Shown here in pieces: positions 44,691 to 54,676 of a stretch of DNA of 64,000 nucleotides; position 1 is the stretch's first letter, and every line of letters begins with the position of its first letter. The stretch is from Halictus rubicundus (Eukaryota; Arthropoda; Insecta; Hymenoptera; Halictidae): the NCBI RefSeq assembly GCF_050948215.1, contig NC_135164.1:3229116-3293115 (forward strand). Reading direction: 5' to 3'. The notes beneath the pieces were generated by a model. That model saw only the letters and a list, made by a program, of their open reading frames with translations. It was not told the DNA's origin and searched no databases. A program made the position numbers and the translations under genes.

Positions 44691-45886
44691 ACGTTTTGCA
44701 GTGAGTAAAACTCTTTATAAGAAAAGGAAATGTCATTGGGTTTCACCATTGGTACTCTGCTGGATGTTAAGTTATTAAGACAATTTTATAAAGAACTCTT
44801 TAGATTATGTATTATGTACAGGTACACGTACATATGTAGGCATTGCATGCTATGGCATTTTTCTTTCTACGGTTCTGAATTACCGACTCTGTAGAACATG
44901 CTCTGGTACGGCAGCGGACTCTATCGAAATGGAACGGTCAGCTAGTGAAATAAAATTCGTTGATAAACTTCGAAGGAAACGTTTCGATACTGGCACCGTC
45001 TAACTTATCAGATTTGTGACGTGTTTAGACTTGTTTTCATCAGCAAACTATTTGCAATCGATTAATAATGTTCCCATGGCAGAATTATGAATTGTGACAC
45101 ACATTTCATTGTTATTAATAAGTGATGGTGAAACGCTTACATTGTTGTCTCCAGGCGGCACATGACGCGACGCTCCATATGGTCGTGATTCAGTATCAGA
45201 GGCAACATTGTAACCAGTAGCGTATTGGCGTTTACCAACTATACCTAATATTATTTCTTATTAACGTTACCATAATGATATCATTACCTACCGATTGAAA
45301 ATGTTTTCCTGAACAAAATAAGCCCAAACACGGTACAAATCGAATAATAATATCATCGGGTTGTGCTGCCTTTTTCTAGCGCCTTCGGCCACGCGGCCGT
45401 GTTTGCATGCTGTCCTTTTCTATCTACGTTCGCCGCAGTCGAAGCGGCTACAAATATATGCATATATATGTGCAATCGCAGGCGACGATATACATATGTA
45501 TATGTGTGCAACGACAGACGTCGATCCCTGCCGAATGATTCCGAGAGTAGAAGAACGAAACATGTGTTACTTTCTTTTTGGCCGAAGGTGTGCGTTGTTT
45601 TCAACAAATGCAATCTTTTCATAGAAGGGAACTTTTTAAAAATTTGCAAAAAAATGAGGATATAGCCCCAAGTGTCCTCTTTACAGACCTATTTTTTAAA
45701 AAGATGAACATTTTAAAATTAACGAAATTAAAATTATCTGAAGCGAATGCTGCATCGCGATACACAGCCTTGGACGGCCGGACACTGTGCTGGGTCGAGA
45801 AATTTCGTGACATTTTACAATAAATGTTGAACCGTAAGAGATATCAGCATGAAATTTGCAGTAAACTTCGTTAAAAAATTATACAT
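44691..45886. other. Unique core of the hAT foldback element
   Basis: Single-copy DNA between the two repeat arrays. Several frames of 80-100 codons overlap on both strands around 45353-45823 with no recognisable motif. One plus-strand frame (45578-45823) ends with a Lys/Leu-rich segment. I cannot support a gene, but a captured host fragment or a lost exon is possible. Confidence 0.35.
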
Positions 45887-46487
45887 ATCCACTGATAATT
45901 GGTTTAAACATTTGTTTCAATAATAAAAATTTATTTGTTTAAACAATTGTTTAAATAATAAAAATGTATTGGTTTAAACATTTGTTTCAATAATAAAAAT
46001 TTATTTGTTTAAACAACCGTGTAAGTAATAAAAATGTATTGGTTTAAACATTTGTTTCAATAATAAAAATTTATTTGTTTAAACAATTGTTTAAATAATA
46101 AAAATTTATTTGTTTAAACAACCGTTTAAGTAATAAAAATGTATTTGTTTAAACAATTGTTTAAATAATAAAATTTTATTTGTTTAAACAATTGTTTAAA
46201 TAATAAAAATGTATTGGTTTAAACATTTGTTTCAATAATAAAAATTTATTTGTTTAAACAATCGTTTAAGTAATAAAAATGTATCGGTTGAAAGATCTGA
46301 TTAAATAATAAAAATTCATTTATTAAACAGTCATTTAAATAATAAACATTTACCTATGTAAACATCTGTTTAAATAATACAAATCTATTTGCTTAAACAA
46401 TCGTTTAAATAATGAACATGTATGTGTTTAAAAATTCGTTTAAATAATACAAATTCATTGGTTTAAACAATCGTTTAATTAATAAAT
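45887..46487. repeat. Right array of about 33-bp TTTAAAC repeats
   Basis: Around eighteen units, alternating GGTTTAAACATTTGTTTCAA and TTGTTTAAACAATTGTTTAA types joined by TAATAAAAATTTATT. Several adjacent pairs are nearly identical, so a 65-66 bp dimer has also been amplified. Confidence 0.88.
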
Positions 46488-47196
46488 AGTGTTTGAATAT
46501 TAATGGGAGTCACTATACCATAGGACGTACTTGCATATTACAACCTAAGTATTATGACTTGGCAACGTCGCTCGGTCTTTTATCCGAACTTCGAATACAA
46601 TTTCGAATAAAAGATACATTTGATTTTCATTTATTCCTCATGCTCGTCTCGAATAAAAAATCGAATAAATCATCTTCCCTACATCGACCATCCGAATAAA
46701 TCTCTGGGCCACGCAAAAATCGTACGTCGAAAATCTAAGATACATTCTGAGTTGCGAGTATCTGACGAAATTGACCGTCGAATACATGGGGGCGCTGCTA
46801 AAAACTATCGAATAAAAATCAAAGATACTTTCCAACTCATCAGCTGTATCTTCGGATACATTCTCTCAAATAAAAAATCTCGCCGCTAGAGGCGTCGGAT
46901 ACGCATAGCCGTTGCTCCGCAATTCGGATGACCCACGGACGACAAATGAAAATCGTGAAAAGTATCCGACGGATAGACTGCGGTGAATATGTATCCGAGA
47001 GAAACGAGTTCGAATAAAAAATAGATTTCATTTATTTGTATTCGAAATTTTAAAATAAATTTTTGCCCAACTCTGACCTGTACACGTAGTTGTGACCCAA
47101 AAGCATTTCATATTACGTGAAACACTGTTACATTTACGAAACACAACAATAATATCTGATTACCAATAATACATCTAGTTCTTGTATTTTTCATAT

Positions 47197-48090
47197 TGTC
47201 ACGTCCGGTGATTCGACCGTCAATGAATAAACCCTCAGATAAAGAATTATTATGAATTATTATAGAAATCCGATGACGCCACGCGAGGGGAAATAAAATA
47301 AGATTAAGATATACGTTAAGAATTCTACGCAGTTAGGTAGCGCGGAAAAAAGACCTCAACTTATCTTCCTGCAAGATACGCAGATGAAGATCAGTTTACA
47401 CCTTGGGAACAAACAGCAAGGGTATCCAATTATGCCGAATTATAAGAAAAGACGTCGATTTCATAAGTAAAAGGATCCTGGCGACACACAGCTGACTAGT
47501 CAGGAAATATCGAGAAGATTGAAAGATGCAAACTCCTGAGCCAGCACCTTTGAGAAACAAAGGACTGTCCACCTTGTAAAAAGGGAACCAACTTCTCAAA
47601 ACCAGTTCAGTCAGTAGAAAGTTCGTATATTAAACACGTCGCGTCGTTAGTCACACTAATTTTCCCGTAAAAATCCAGCTCGTTAACTCAGTTTCCGTGC
47701 GTAAGTCCCGCGAAGTGGTGCAGTGTTGAACTTGCGACGATCACAACTCGCAACTATCACAACCTGCAGCGATTACAACTTGCGAGCGATCTTCATAAAT
47801 CAGCGACTCGGTAAAACTAACATTATAGTTATCATTGTTATTAAGCGAAATACTTGTAAGCCCCCCAGCACGTGCGCTATATAATCCCTATTTGTAAAAT
47901 CAAACTTCAAATATCTGATTCAGAACCTAATTTTGAATAAACCAGTAATTTTTGTTGTTGTTTCAAAAATACGGGTACAAACTTATTTAAACAATCCTGA
48001 ATTTCCCGAACCGTAGCCGGTGAATGCGGGTAGGTTCGAAACTGCGTCCTATCCCCTAAAATCATAATTCGTCCCACCTGGGACGTAACA
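47197..48090 (+). mobile_element. Solo LTR, Ty3/gypsy type (894 bp)
   Basis: Begins TGTCACGTCC and ends GGGACGTAACA, giving the usual TG..CA termini with an extended imperfect inverted repeat. A 4-bp duplication ATAT flanks it (47193-47196, 48091-48094). In the last quarter are a TATA box (47878-47884) and AATAAA (47936-47941), spaced as in an LTR U3-R region, plus four degenerate 16-bp repeats at about 47728-47790. No primer site, gag or pol follows, so this is the product of LTR-LTR recombination. It could still act as a promoter in the plus direction. Confidence 0.85.
47878..47941 (+). promoter_or_regulatory. LTR promoter and poly(A) signal
   Basis: TATATAA at 47878-47884 followed 52 nt later by AATAAA at 47936. 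This is the compact U3-R layout of gypsy LTRs. Activity is not demonstrated. Confidence 0.6.
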
Positions 48091-48315
48091 ATATCATTCA
48101 TGCGGCGTCCAATAGCTTTTTTATTCTTGACATAGCAATGAAGATATAATTTAATTCAGGACATTTTTTTAACATAAATTTGTGGGTTGAGATTATCGTA
48201 CAGTGGACTCTCGTCTCATGCGATCATAAAATTATTTAAAGAGACTGTATACGACAATCTTTTTACAAAAAAACTTTTGTACATTTATTTTACAGTTCCT
48301 GCCACGTCATACATA

Positions 48316-48963
48316 CACTAGCGGCGGAAAGTATGTTAACACCTTTTCAAGCGGAATAACTTTTTTAAAATTGGTCCAAATGAGTAGAATCTTTTTTATA
48401 TGATAGACTAACTAGTTTGCTAGAGAATGACTTAACAAACATTTTTTTAGATTGCGATTGGTTGGAATGATAAAAAAAATGAAAAAATTGTGATTTTTCA
48501 ACTTTTTCATCTGAGCCATATTCATATGCATACTGAAAATTTCATAAAAATCGGTCAATGTTGCAATGAGCTACAAACGTTTCAAGATGATCACATAAGG
48601 GCGATATTCCCTGGCAAGGTCGAAAATCTGCGACTTTAACCCTTAAACTCGCATCTTGAAATGTTTGTAGCTCATTGCAACGTTGACCGATTTCGATGAA
48701 ATTTTCAGTATGCATGTAAGTTACCGAAATCGACAAAAAGCATTTTTTAAATTATCGTTATAGGCTACGATAAAAAAGTTGAAAAATCGTAATTTTTTCA
48801 TTTCTTTATCATTCCAACCGATTGCAATCTAAACAGATGTTTGTTTAGTCATTCTGTAGCAAACTAGTTGGTCTAACATCTAGAAAAGGTTCAAGTCATT
48901 TGGACCAATTTTAAAAAAGTTATTCCGCTTGAAAAGGTGTTAACATACTTTCCGCCGCTAGTG
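48316..48963. mobile_element. Near-perfect hairpin MITE (family J, 648 bp)
   Basis: TA at 48314-48315 and 48964-48965 flank ends starting CACTAGCGGCGGAAAGTATG. The outer 68 bp of the two arms are identical by my reading, and the inverted pairing continues almost to the centre, with arms of about 320 bp. The core matches the core of element G at 37976 (GCAATGAGCTACAAACG, GATCACATAAGGGCG), but the tips differ. Non-coding. A transcript through it would form long double-stranded RNA. Confidence 0.88.
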
Positions 48964-48965
48964 TA

Positions 48966-50352
48966 TATGGTAGAGCTTTCTTGAACAGTTTTGGAGTCTG
49001 CTGTATACGTGTATTGCTTCGATTGATTTTGCAAGAATGACAAGAAAAGCAGTACGGTATCCCGTGGTTGGATATTTTCTTGTAATATTGATGCCGCGTT
49101 CGTTTAATCTTTCTCTTGGGCCGTTTACTTGGCCGAGCGCTTGTATTGGTGACCTGAAACAGTGGGAACTCGGGTTCGCGTGGCCCGTTGCGTGAAATCA
49201 ATACCGCGCAGGCACACGCAAGTGTTCTTCTCTTCCGCTTTTCTCCTTTTTCCTCGGACCGATTCCGCGATTCTCAACCGAGCAGGCTCTCACCGTTACC
49301 GACTCCGCGATCGGATCCGCGAATATCATTAAATTAATAGTCCCTCGGATCGTTATCGTCGATACGATCTCCACCGACGAGAATCACAATAAACGGGCGA
49401 AGAAGGTTTTGTGTTCTTCTTCGTTTCGACCTGCCTGCCGCTGTGTAACTACATCCTACGAACGAATTTACGTAATTGAATTTATTCCCGACATCGTCTC
49501 GGAATTATCGAAGATTTATTTCAGCCCTCGATTCCCTCCTTCGCCGCGCCCGGTATAACAAACTGGCATTACGACGTAATTATCTGCGGAGTATGAGACG
49601 TACAACAATTTAGTTTATCGACCCACCTCTTAATTTATTGTTCAACACGAATCAATTTGCATCGCTACTGTTATCCAATCGACGGTAGGTCGTCGCGACA
49701 TTTCTGATGCTCCTAATGAATTAATAAAACAGTGGCTTGAACAGTAACGCGTTGGCACAGAATGAAAAATGCTCAAATCCAAATGAAATTTTGAAAAGTG
49801 ACGTTTTTTTAAAAATTGGGACTTATTTGTTGATCCTTGTACGCGTAGAAATTATTATAAACGACAATGCGACAATTTCGGCATTAGGTGACAGAAATTT
49901 CTGACAGGTTCTCGACGCCTGAATGATGATTTTGACAGCAGGTGTGTAATCGAAATACGCTCTCGATATTGGTTTCACCAGTCACAATTGTTTTCTATTC
50001 GAATACAATTTTATTTCTGCCGAATTACATTGTGAAACAGCATTGTCAATATTATTCCGGAAGCAGTCACATTAAACTCTTATGCCCGTACACTTTAATG
50101 TCTCATGTAAATTGATGAAACGCGGAAGTGAGGCTCAATTTTAATGATACGAGTTTCCGATTTTAATTACTTTGAATAAATTTGAATACTCATCGATAAA
50201 TTGTAAACTTCATGCATTTCTAAATAGTGCTGCTGATTAAAACCTATTAAATTGCTGATTCTTGGCCGTATCGTACAGGATATTAAAATAAAATTACGTT
50301 ACAATCTTCCATCTCTTTCAGCTCGTTCATTTATTCCTCGCTCTGTACTTGT
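48966..50352. other. Gene-free stretch
   Basis: No supported gene. A 93-codon minus-strand frame (48920-49201) begins within the hairpin element and has no motif. Confidence 0.42.
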
Positions 50353-50577
50353 TTAACACTAGGCTTACGGAGCACTAAAAATGACTATTTTACATGACTT
50401 TATAAAAATAACATGAATGTATCGATCAAAGTTTGTAGCCATTTTTTTAATAATATATATCCAAAGAAATGAATTTGTTAAATAATTGCTCGTGGATGCA
50501 TTTTTACAATCTCAATATTCGCAATTTAAAAATATTAGAATCCCTCATTTTGACGGGTCCCGTAAATCTAGTGTTAA
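50353..50577. mobile_element. TTAA MITE family A, copy 4
   Basis: TTAA at 50353-50356 and 50574-50577, start TTAACACTAGGCTTACGG, end GTAAATCTAGTGTTAA. The internal palindrome is weakened to CCCTCATTTTGACGGG. Ends 15 bp before the next TTAA element. Confidence 0.9.
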
Positions 50578-50592
50578 AAAGTGGGATATTTA

Positions 50593-51890
50593 TTAACACT
50601 ATTCCTACCGACACTTCATGTATACCTATTCCTACCGCGACCGGTCAAATGACCGGTCTTTAGCACAACTTATATTTTTTAATATAGAATGAAGATAATA
50701 GCCAATTTGACAGTATAAAAATATAGTTTCTTTTATTTACGAGTATATAATGTATATTTTATTCGTTTTCACCGCTGAATATTTCGTTTACTATACCCTG
50801 TTGGGCCTGATGTTCCCCTAAAAATATTATGAATAGGTGCTCTTCCAGGATTAGACCCTTCTTTTACTTCTTGCCAAACAGTTCCGTCTACAGCAGTTTC
50901 GATTACCTCTTCCTCATTCTCACTATCGGAACTAACTAAAAATCTCCTTCTCTTTCGTCCTCTACGTACGTTCGAAACATTCTGTTCGTCCTCATCGGTG
51001 TTCGAGTCGTTCTCAAATAGATCATAACTTTCCGCATTGTCATTTTCAATATCAAAAATTTCGAACGTCTTGACATTTTGGGAATGAATATTCAAGGGAT
51101 AAAATAAAAACTAAAATATAAAAATGTAAATCAAGATGGATAAAAAAATCAACAAAAGATAAAATGTGAAACTTACTGCGAAGTATTGTTGGTTTGTTCA
51201 CTTTTTTGAAAATGACACTTATAACACGTAATACAATATAAAATAAAAGTAGAATAATAATAGAATAAAAATACAAAATAGTAAAAGACTGCCGAATAAG
51301 CTCCTTGTAACTTTCACGTTTTGATGCTCTCTGTTCAGGTTACAAGACTTTACCGATTTGAATTCGTGAGAAGACGTCTAGGTATCTCCTTCGGCTATGA
51401 TTTTATTTATTTTACAGTCATAGTAGATAAGACGGTGTAAGAAAATCCGAGGTTCTGGACCGCTTCGGATACCAATCAGGCAAATAAACACCGCGAGGCC
51501 GATAGGCGAGCGAAAACTGTAAACACTTTGAAGTGCCGTAAAGCAGTTCCTGGATGGCAGTTTTCGGCTAAAATCATACCCCACAACTGCCTTACCTTTC
51601 GTTTGTAACGACTTTATAGTTTCGGAATTGAGTCTTTGAAAGAATACTATTACAAAAAGATATAAATCGTTCCACCGGTCAAATGACCGGTCGCGGTAGG
51701 TAAGACAGACTACAAATTTTTCTCAGGAAATAAACAATAAAAAAAGAAGTGAATATTGAAAAATGTATTATACGCATATTTTAGGAAAAGTCGTGAAGTT
51801 TAAAGGCGATTCAATTACGTTGTATATAAGAAATTCTAATCGAAATTTTAAAAACGGTCATTTGACCGGTCCCGGTAGGAATAGTGTTAA
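50593..51890 (-). mobile_element. piggyBac-type element E (1298 bp, internally deleted)
   Basis: TTAA flanks both ends (50593-50596, 51887-51890). The inverted termini begin TTAACACTATTCCTACCG, and next to each is a GACCGGTCAAATGACCGG-type palindrome. On the left the ATTCCTACCG segment is duplicated, and on the right an additional GGTCAAATGACCGG copy lies near 51680. A minus-strand frame at 50769-51095 matches the N-terminus of piggyBac transposases. The catalytic DDE region is missing. The older relative at 26996-27598 shares its right end. Confidence 0.87.
50769..51095 (-). pseudogene. piggyBac transposase N-terminal fragment
   Basis: A 108-codon frame with the acidic low-complexity N-terminal region common to piggyBac proteins (NDNAESYDLFENDSNTDEDE, then SSDSENEEE), a basic patch RRGRKRRR between them, and the W..V..GSNPGR..FRGTSGPTGYS transition that usually leads into the dimerisation and catalytic domains. 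The frame then stops at TGA. The three catalytic Asp residues and the C-terminal cysteine-rich domain are not present. The basic patch may be a nuclear localisation signal. The product, if made, would be a short acidic polypeptide with no transposition activity. Confidence 0.78.
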
Positions 51891-53707
51891 ACTTATTTCT
51901 CGTAGCTTCTAAACTGTTATTACAGCCTAGGTAATTATTCCAGTTTATAGTTTGCCAGTACATTCTAGCCTCTCGGGCCACTCGAGAACAAAAGGCGAGC
52001 CGCATAGGTACCCCGTCATTCGCAATAGGACGAAAGGCGGTCCCGAGGCGTCGTCTTATATCGGAATAAAACCGCATGCCGTGGAAAGAAAGCAGGGAAA
52101 CTTGTCGAATAAGAATGATTACCGTTAAAAACTTCGAGCTATAATATCTCGAGAGTGAAAGCGCTTTTCCTCGGAAATATAGAAAGTACTTTTTCCCCGG
52201 AAATACAGAAAGTACTTTTTCCTGGCAAACAAGATACCGCGCGCAAATGTAGCCCATTTCGCGTTTTCGATTTACTTCGGCCGAACAAACTCGCAGCCGC
52301 GGCCCGTAATCCTAGTCCCGTCCTTTATTACGTGTGAATACCGAAAACCGGATTTTATCCGGCGGGTGCATCAAACTTTGATACAAATTCCATCCTCCGG
52401 CCATGAACAACCGCGGACTTTGTTTCAATAGATTCGCTGCAAAAACCAGCGAGCGGCAGCCAACTAGCTGGTATTCTTGCGCGTCCCGGTATTCTTTTCG
52501 CCGTGGCGTAGGTGTGCATGACCGTTCATACGGTCGAATACATTTTTAGAATCGATCCGGCTCTGTCTGGTTTCGAGCCGATGCGACGCGGCGCGGCGCG
52601 GCGTGCGCGCCACTGTATTTTTAAATGCGATCGAAAGAATGTCGTCGAATGAACAGTGACTCTCCCAGGGTCCTCGATGCCATAATTCACCTGCACTTTT
52701 GCCGGCTCGACGATACCAGCCGAGCCGAAAAACTTGCCGGGCGCACCTGCGCTTGGCACCGGGGCGACCATACATAGGAGCGAAGCGCGCGACGCGCCGA
52801 TACGCGACCGGGGAATTATTGTCCTCGTGGCAAACGCAGGTGTGTCGACCCCATACCCCGTTCCGTTCACCGTTCCGCCAATACTGGCTGCGACCCAACC
52901 CGGCTATGATTAAGTTTGATCGATCCTGACCATTGAAAACCGAGGAGTCACGTGACACCGTCAACCCCTGAATCGCTAGGCGATCCGCCGAACCAACGTC
53001 TCTGCGCTTTTTTCACCCCTAACGTCACTGCAGGTTTCGCGAGCCACCCCTTTTCCGGCTCACCTTTCCCAAACTAAATTCACAGACCACACTCACTCTT
53101 CTACAAATTCCCCCTTTCGCCAGTTCAAATTATTCCACAAATTGTTCAACTACTGCGATGAGAGCGAAATTGAAAATTTTAGTGTTTGCGACTAAAAAAA
53201 ATAATAAAAATGGAGAAAAAGCTATTATTCCTCTGAAGTGGGTAAGGAGATACAAAATAGCAGAGGTTGTCCTCACTTCGTTTATTAGTAATATCGGTAA
53301 GCGCGAATGTCAGTGCAGTGCTGGTGTTGTTGTCTCGGAAGCTTACAATCGGCTGGCGACTCTCGTTGCAATCTTAAGCACGACGGAGTTAGAGAAGGCA
53401 AAAAGATAGGGGAGAAAAAGAAAAGAGAATAGAAAAGGAAAACTTGAGAAGACAGTGACAGCGACAGGGACAGCGGAAAAGAGTCATAAACAGAGAAAGC
53501 TAAGAGGTAGGCCAAGGACCGAGACTAACGAAAACCAGAAATTCGTGAAGGGCCGGTTACCAAACGTGCGACTAGCAGACAGGAAATAGAGAATAATAGC
53601 GTGACAGAGTTGGAAAGGAAAGAGAAATTCTTAGAAGAAATATATGCATTGGCGTACGTGGTGATATTGCCACCACACCTCTACTGTTGGTTACGTATTA
53701 TCAGAAC
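51891..53707. other. Gene-free stretch
   Basis: GC-rich around 52340-52960 with multiple overlapping frames on both strands. A purine-rich run lies near 53400-53480 (AGAAAAGAGAATAGAAAAGG). No gene is supported. Confidence 0.4.
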
Positions 53708-53765
53708 ATGGCTAAAAGTTCGGATAGACACATTTTTTTCATTTTTACAAACTGATGTAAAATAG
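53708..53765 (-). repeat. Partial TTAA MITE family A (copy 5)
   Basis: ATGGCTAAAAGTTCGGATAG followed by CACATTTTTTTCATTTTTAC and GATGTAAAATA aligns with the inner left part of family A. The tips are gone. It abuts the piggyBac remnant element on the right. Confidence 0.6.
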
Positions 53766-53767
53766 TT

Positions 53768-54433
53768 CTAACCCTTTGCGGACGAGAGGCGACAGTAAGT
53801 GTATATGTTAGATTTTGTTATCTCCAACCGATAGGGTCGCACTATTGGTTCTTGGAAAGGTTCCTTAGCTGTTAGTGGTCTTTTATACGATGTATGAAAT
53901 GACACATCATAACAGAGACATGATAATGAAAGATTCCTCTAAGAGTGTAGCTCTGACAATGGTTCCGACATCAGTTGAGACTTGGCGAGCGTGGCAAAAG
54001 CATCAGAAGAATTTGTTTAACGTGATTTTGTGTGAACGACCTCCAACCCTGACGAAGTTCGTCTAAACGGAAAACTTCATGTAATTCTTATTGGAACGAA
54101 GAAGGATTGCAAAGTTTGTTCTACCCGAAACAAACCAGGTGAAAGACATGAGACGACATATTATTGTGATACATGTCCAGATAAGCCAAGAATGCATTTT
54201 GGTCAATGCTTTATAAAGTATCACACAAAGCGAAACTACAGATCATAATTTTTGTAAAGATATAGTTTTAAAGATGTAAATATAGATAAACAATCAAAAT
54301 ATAACGTTTTTATGAGACAATTTATATGTAAGATCATTTTATTGTATCATGTGAGTCACTCAACACATTGGCAAAAATAGCCTCGTCCTGCTACCTCACC
54401 CCGCCGAAAAAGTCGTCGTCCGCAAAGGGTTAA
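53768..54433 (+). mobile_element. TTAA element P carrying a piggyBac C-terminus
   Basis: The left end is CTAACCCTTTGCGGACGAGA (TTAA mutated to CTAA) and the right end CGTCCGCAAAGGGTTAA, inverted to each other. The interior encodes a frame-broken C-terminal part of a piggyBac transposase. The right TTAA (54430-54433) is also the left TTAA of MITE B copy 2, so the two elements are joined without spacer DNA. Confidence 0.82.
53875..54248 (+). pseudogene. piggyBac transposase C-terminal remnant with cysteine-rich domain
   Basis: The first frame (53875-54066) runs into a stop after a 1-bp frameshift. The second continues to TAA at 54246-54248. From 54108 it carries the piggyBac C-terminal cysteine-rich domain: C-x2-C (CKVC), then YYCDTCP, MHFGQCF and KYHTKRNYRS. 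These Cys/His ligands bind zinc and, in the family, contact the transposon ends. The ligands are intact, so this copy decayed recently or was only mildly mutated. The catalytic region is absent. Confidence 0.8.
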
Positions 54434-54676
54434 CCCTTTGCAGTCGAAGCTATTTTAACTCCAAAACAAAACGTTTCTTCCGACCTAGAATATTTCCCTT
54501 GTATACATTTTTTTCGTGTTATACATACGAAAATGGTGCAATTTACTCGTACAATACTGAAATGTTTAGTAATCTATTAAATACAAACAAATTTAACAAT
54601 TTAAAAAATATTTCGAATAATGATACAGCAATTTTTAGTGGCGCCTTACAGTCGTCATTCGAGTGCTAAGGGTTAA
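54430..54676. mobile_element. TTAA MITE family B, copy 2
   Basis: TTAA at 54430-54433 (shared with element P) and at 54673-54676 (shared with element D). Begins TTAACCCTTTGCAGTCGAAG and ends GAGTGCTAAGGGTTAA. About 90 percent alike with copy 1 at 8880. Confidence 0.9.

Larger units (their letters stand above)
43826..47075. mobile_element. hAT-type foldback element, 3250 bp
   Basis: The ends are the hAT-like 12-bp inverted repeat CAGAGTTGGGCA, and both sides are flanked by a perfect 8-bp duplication ACCTGTAC (43818-43825, 47076-47083), the known hAT target size. Each roughly 0.5 kb outer arm contains about ten TTATTCGA-type heptamers, mostly one orientation in the left arm and the opposite in the right. 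Further in, both arms carry inverted copies of CGACGTTGCCAAG, CATAATAC and a CAGTGACT..AATATTC block also seen at the ends of element G. Then come inverted arrays of TTTGTTTAAACAA-type repeats flanking a 1.2 kb unique core. There is no hAT transposase. The core may hold cargo of unknown nature. Confidence 0.85.
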
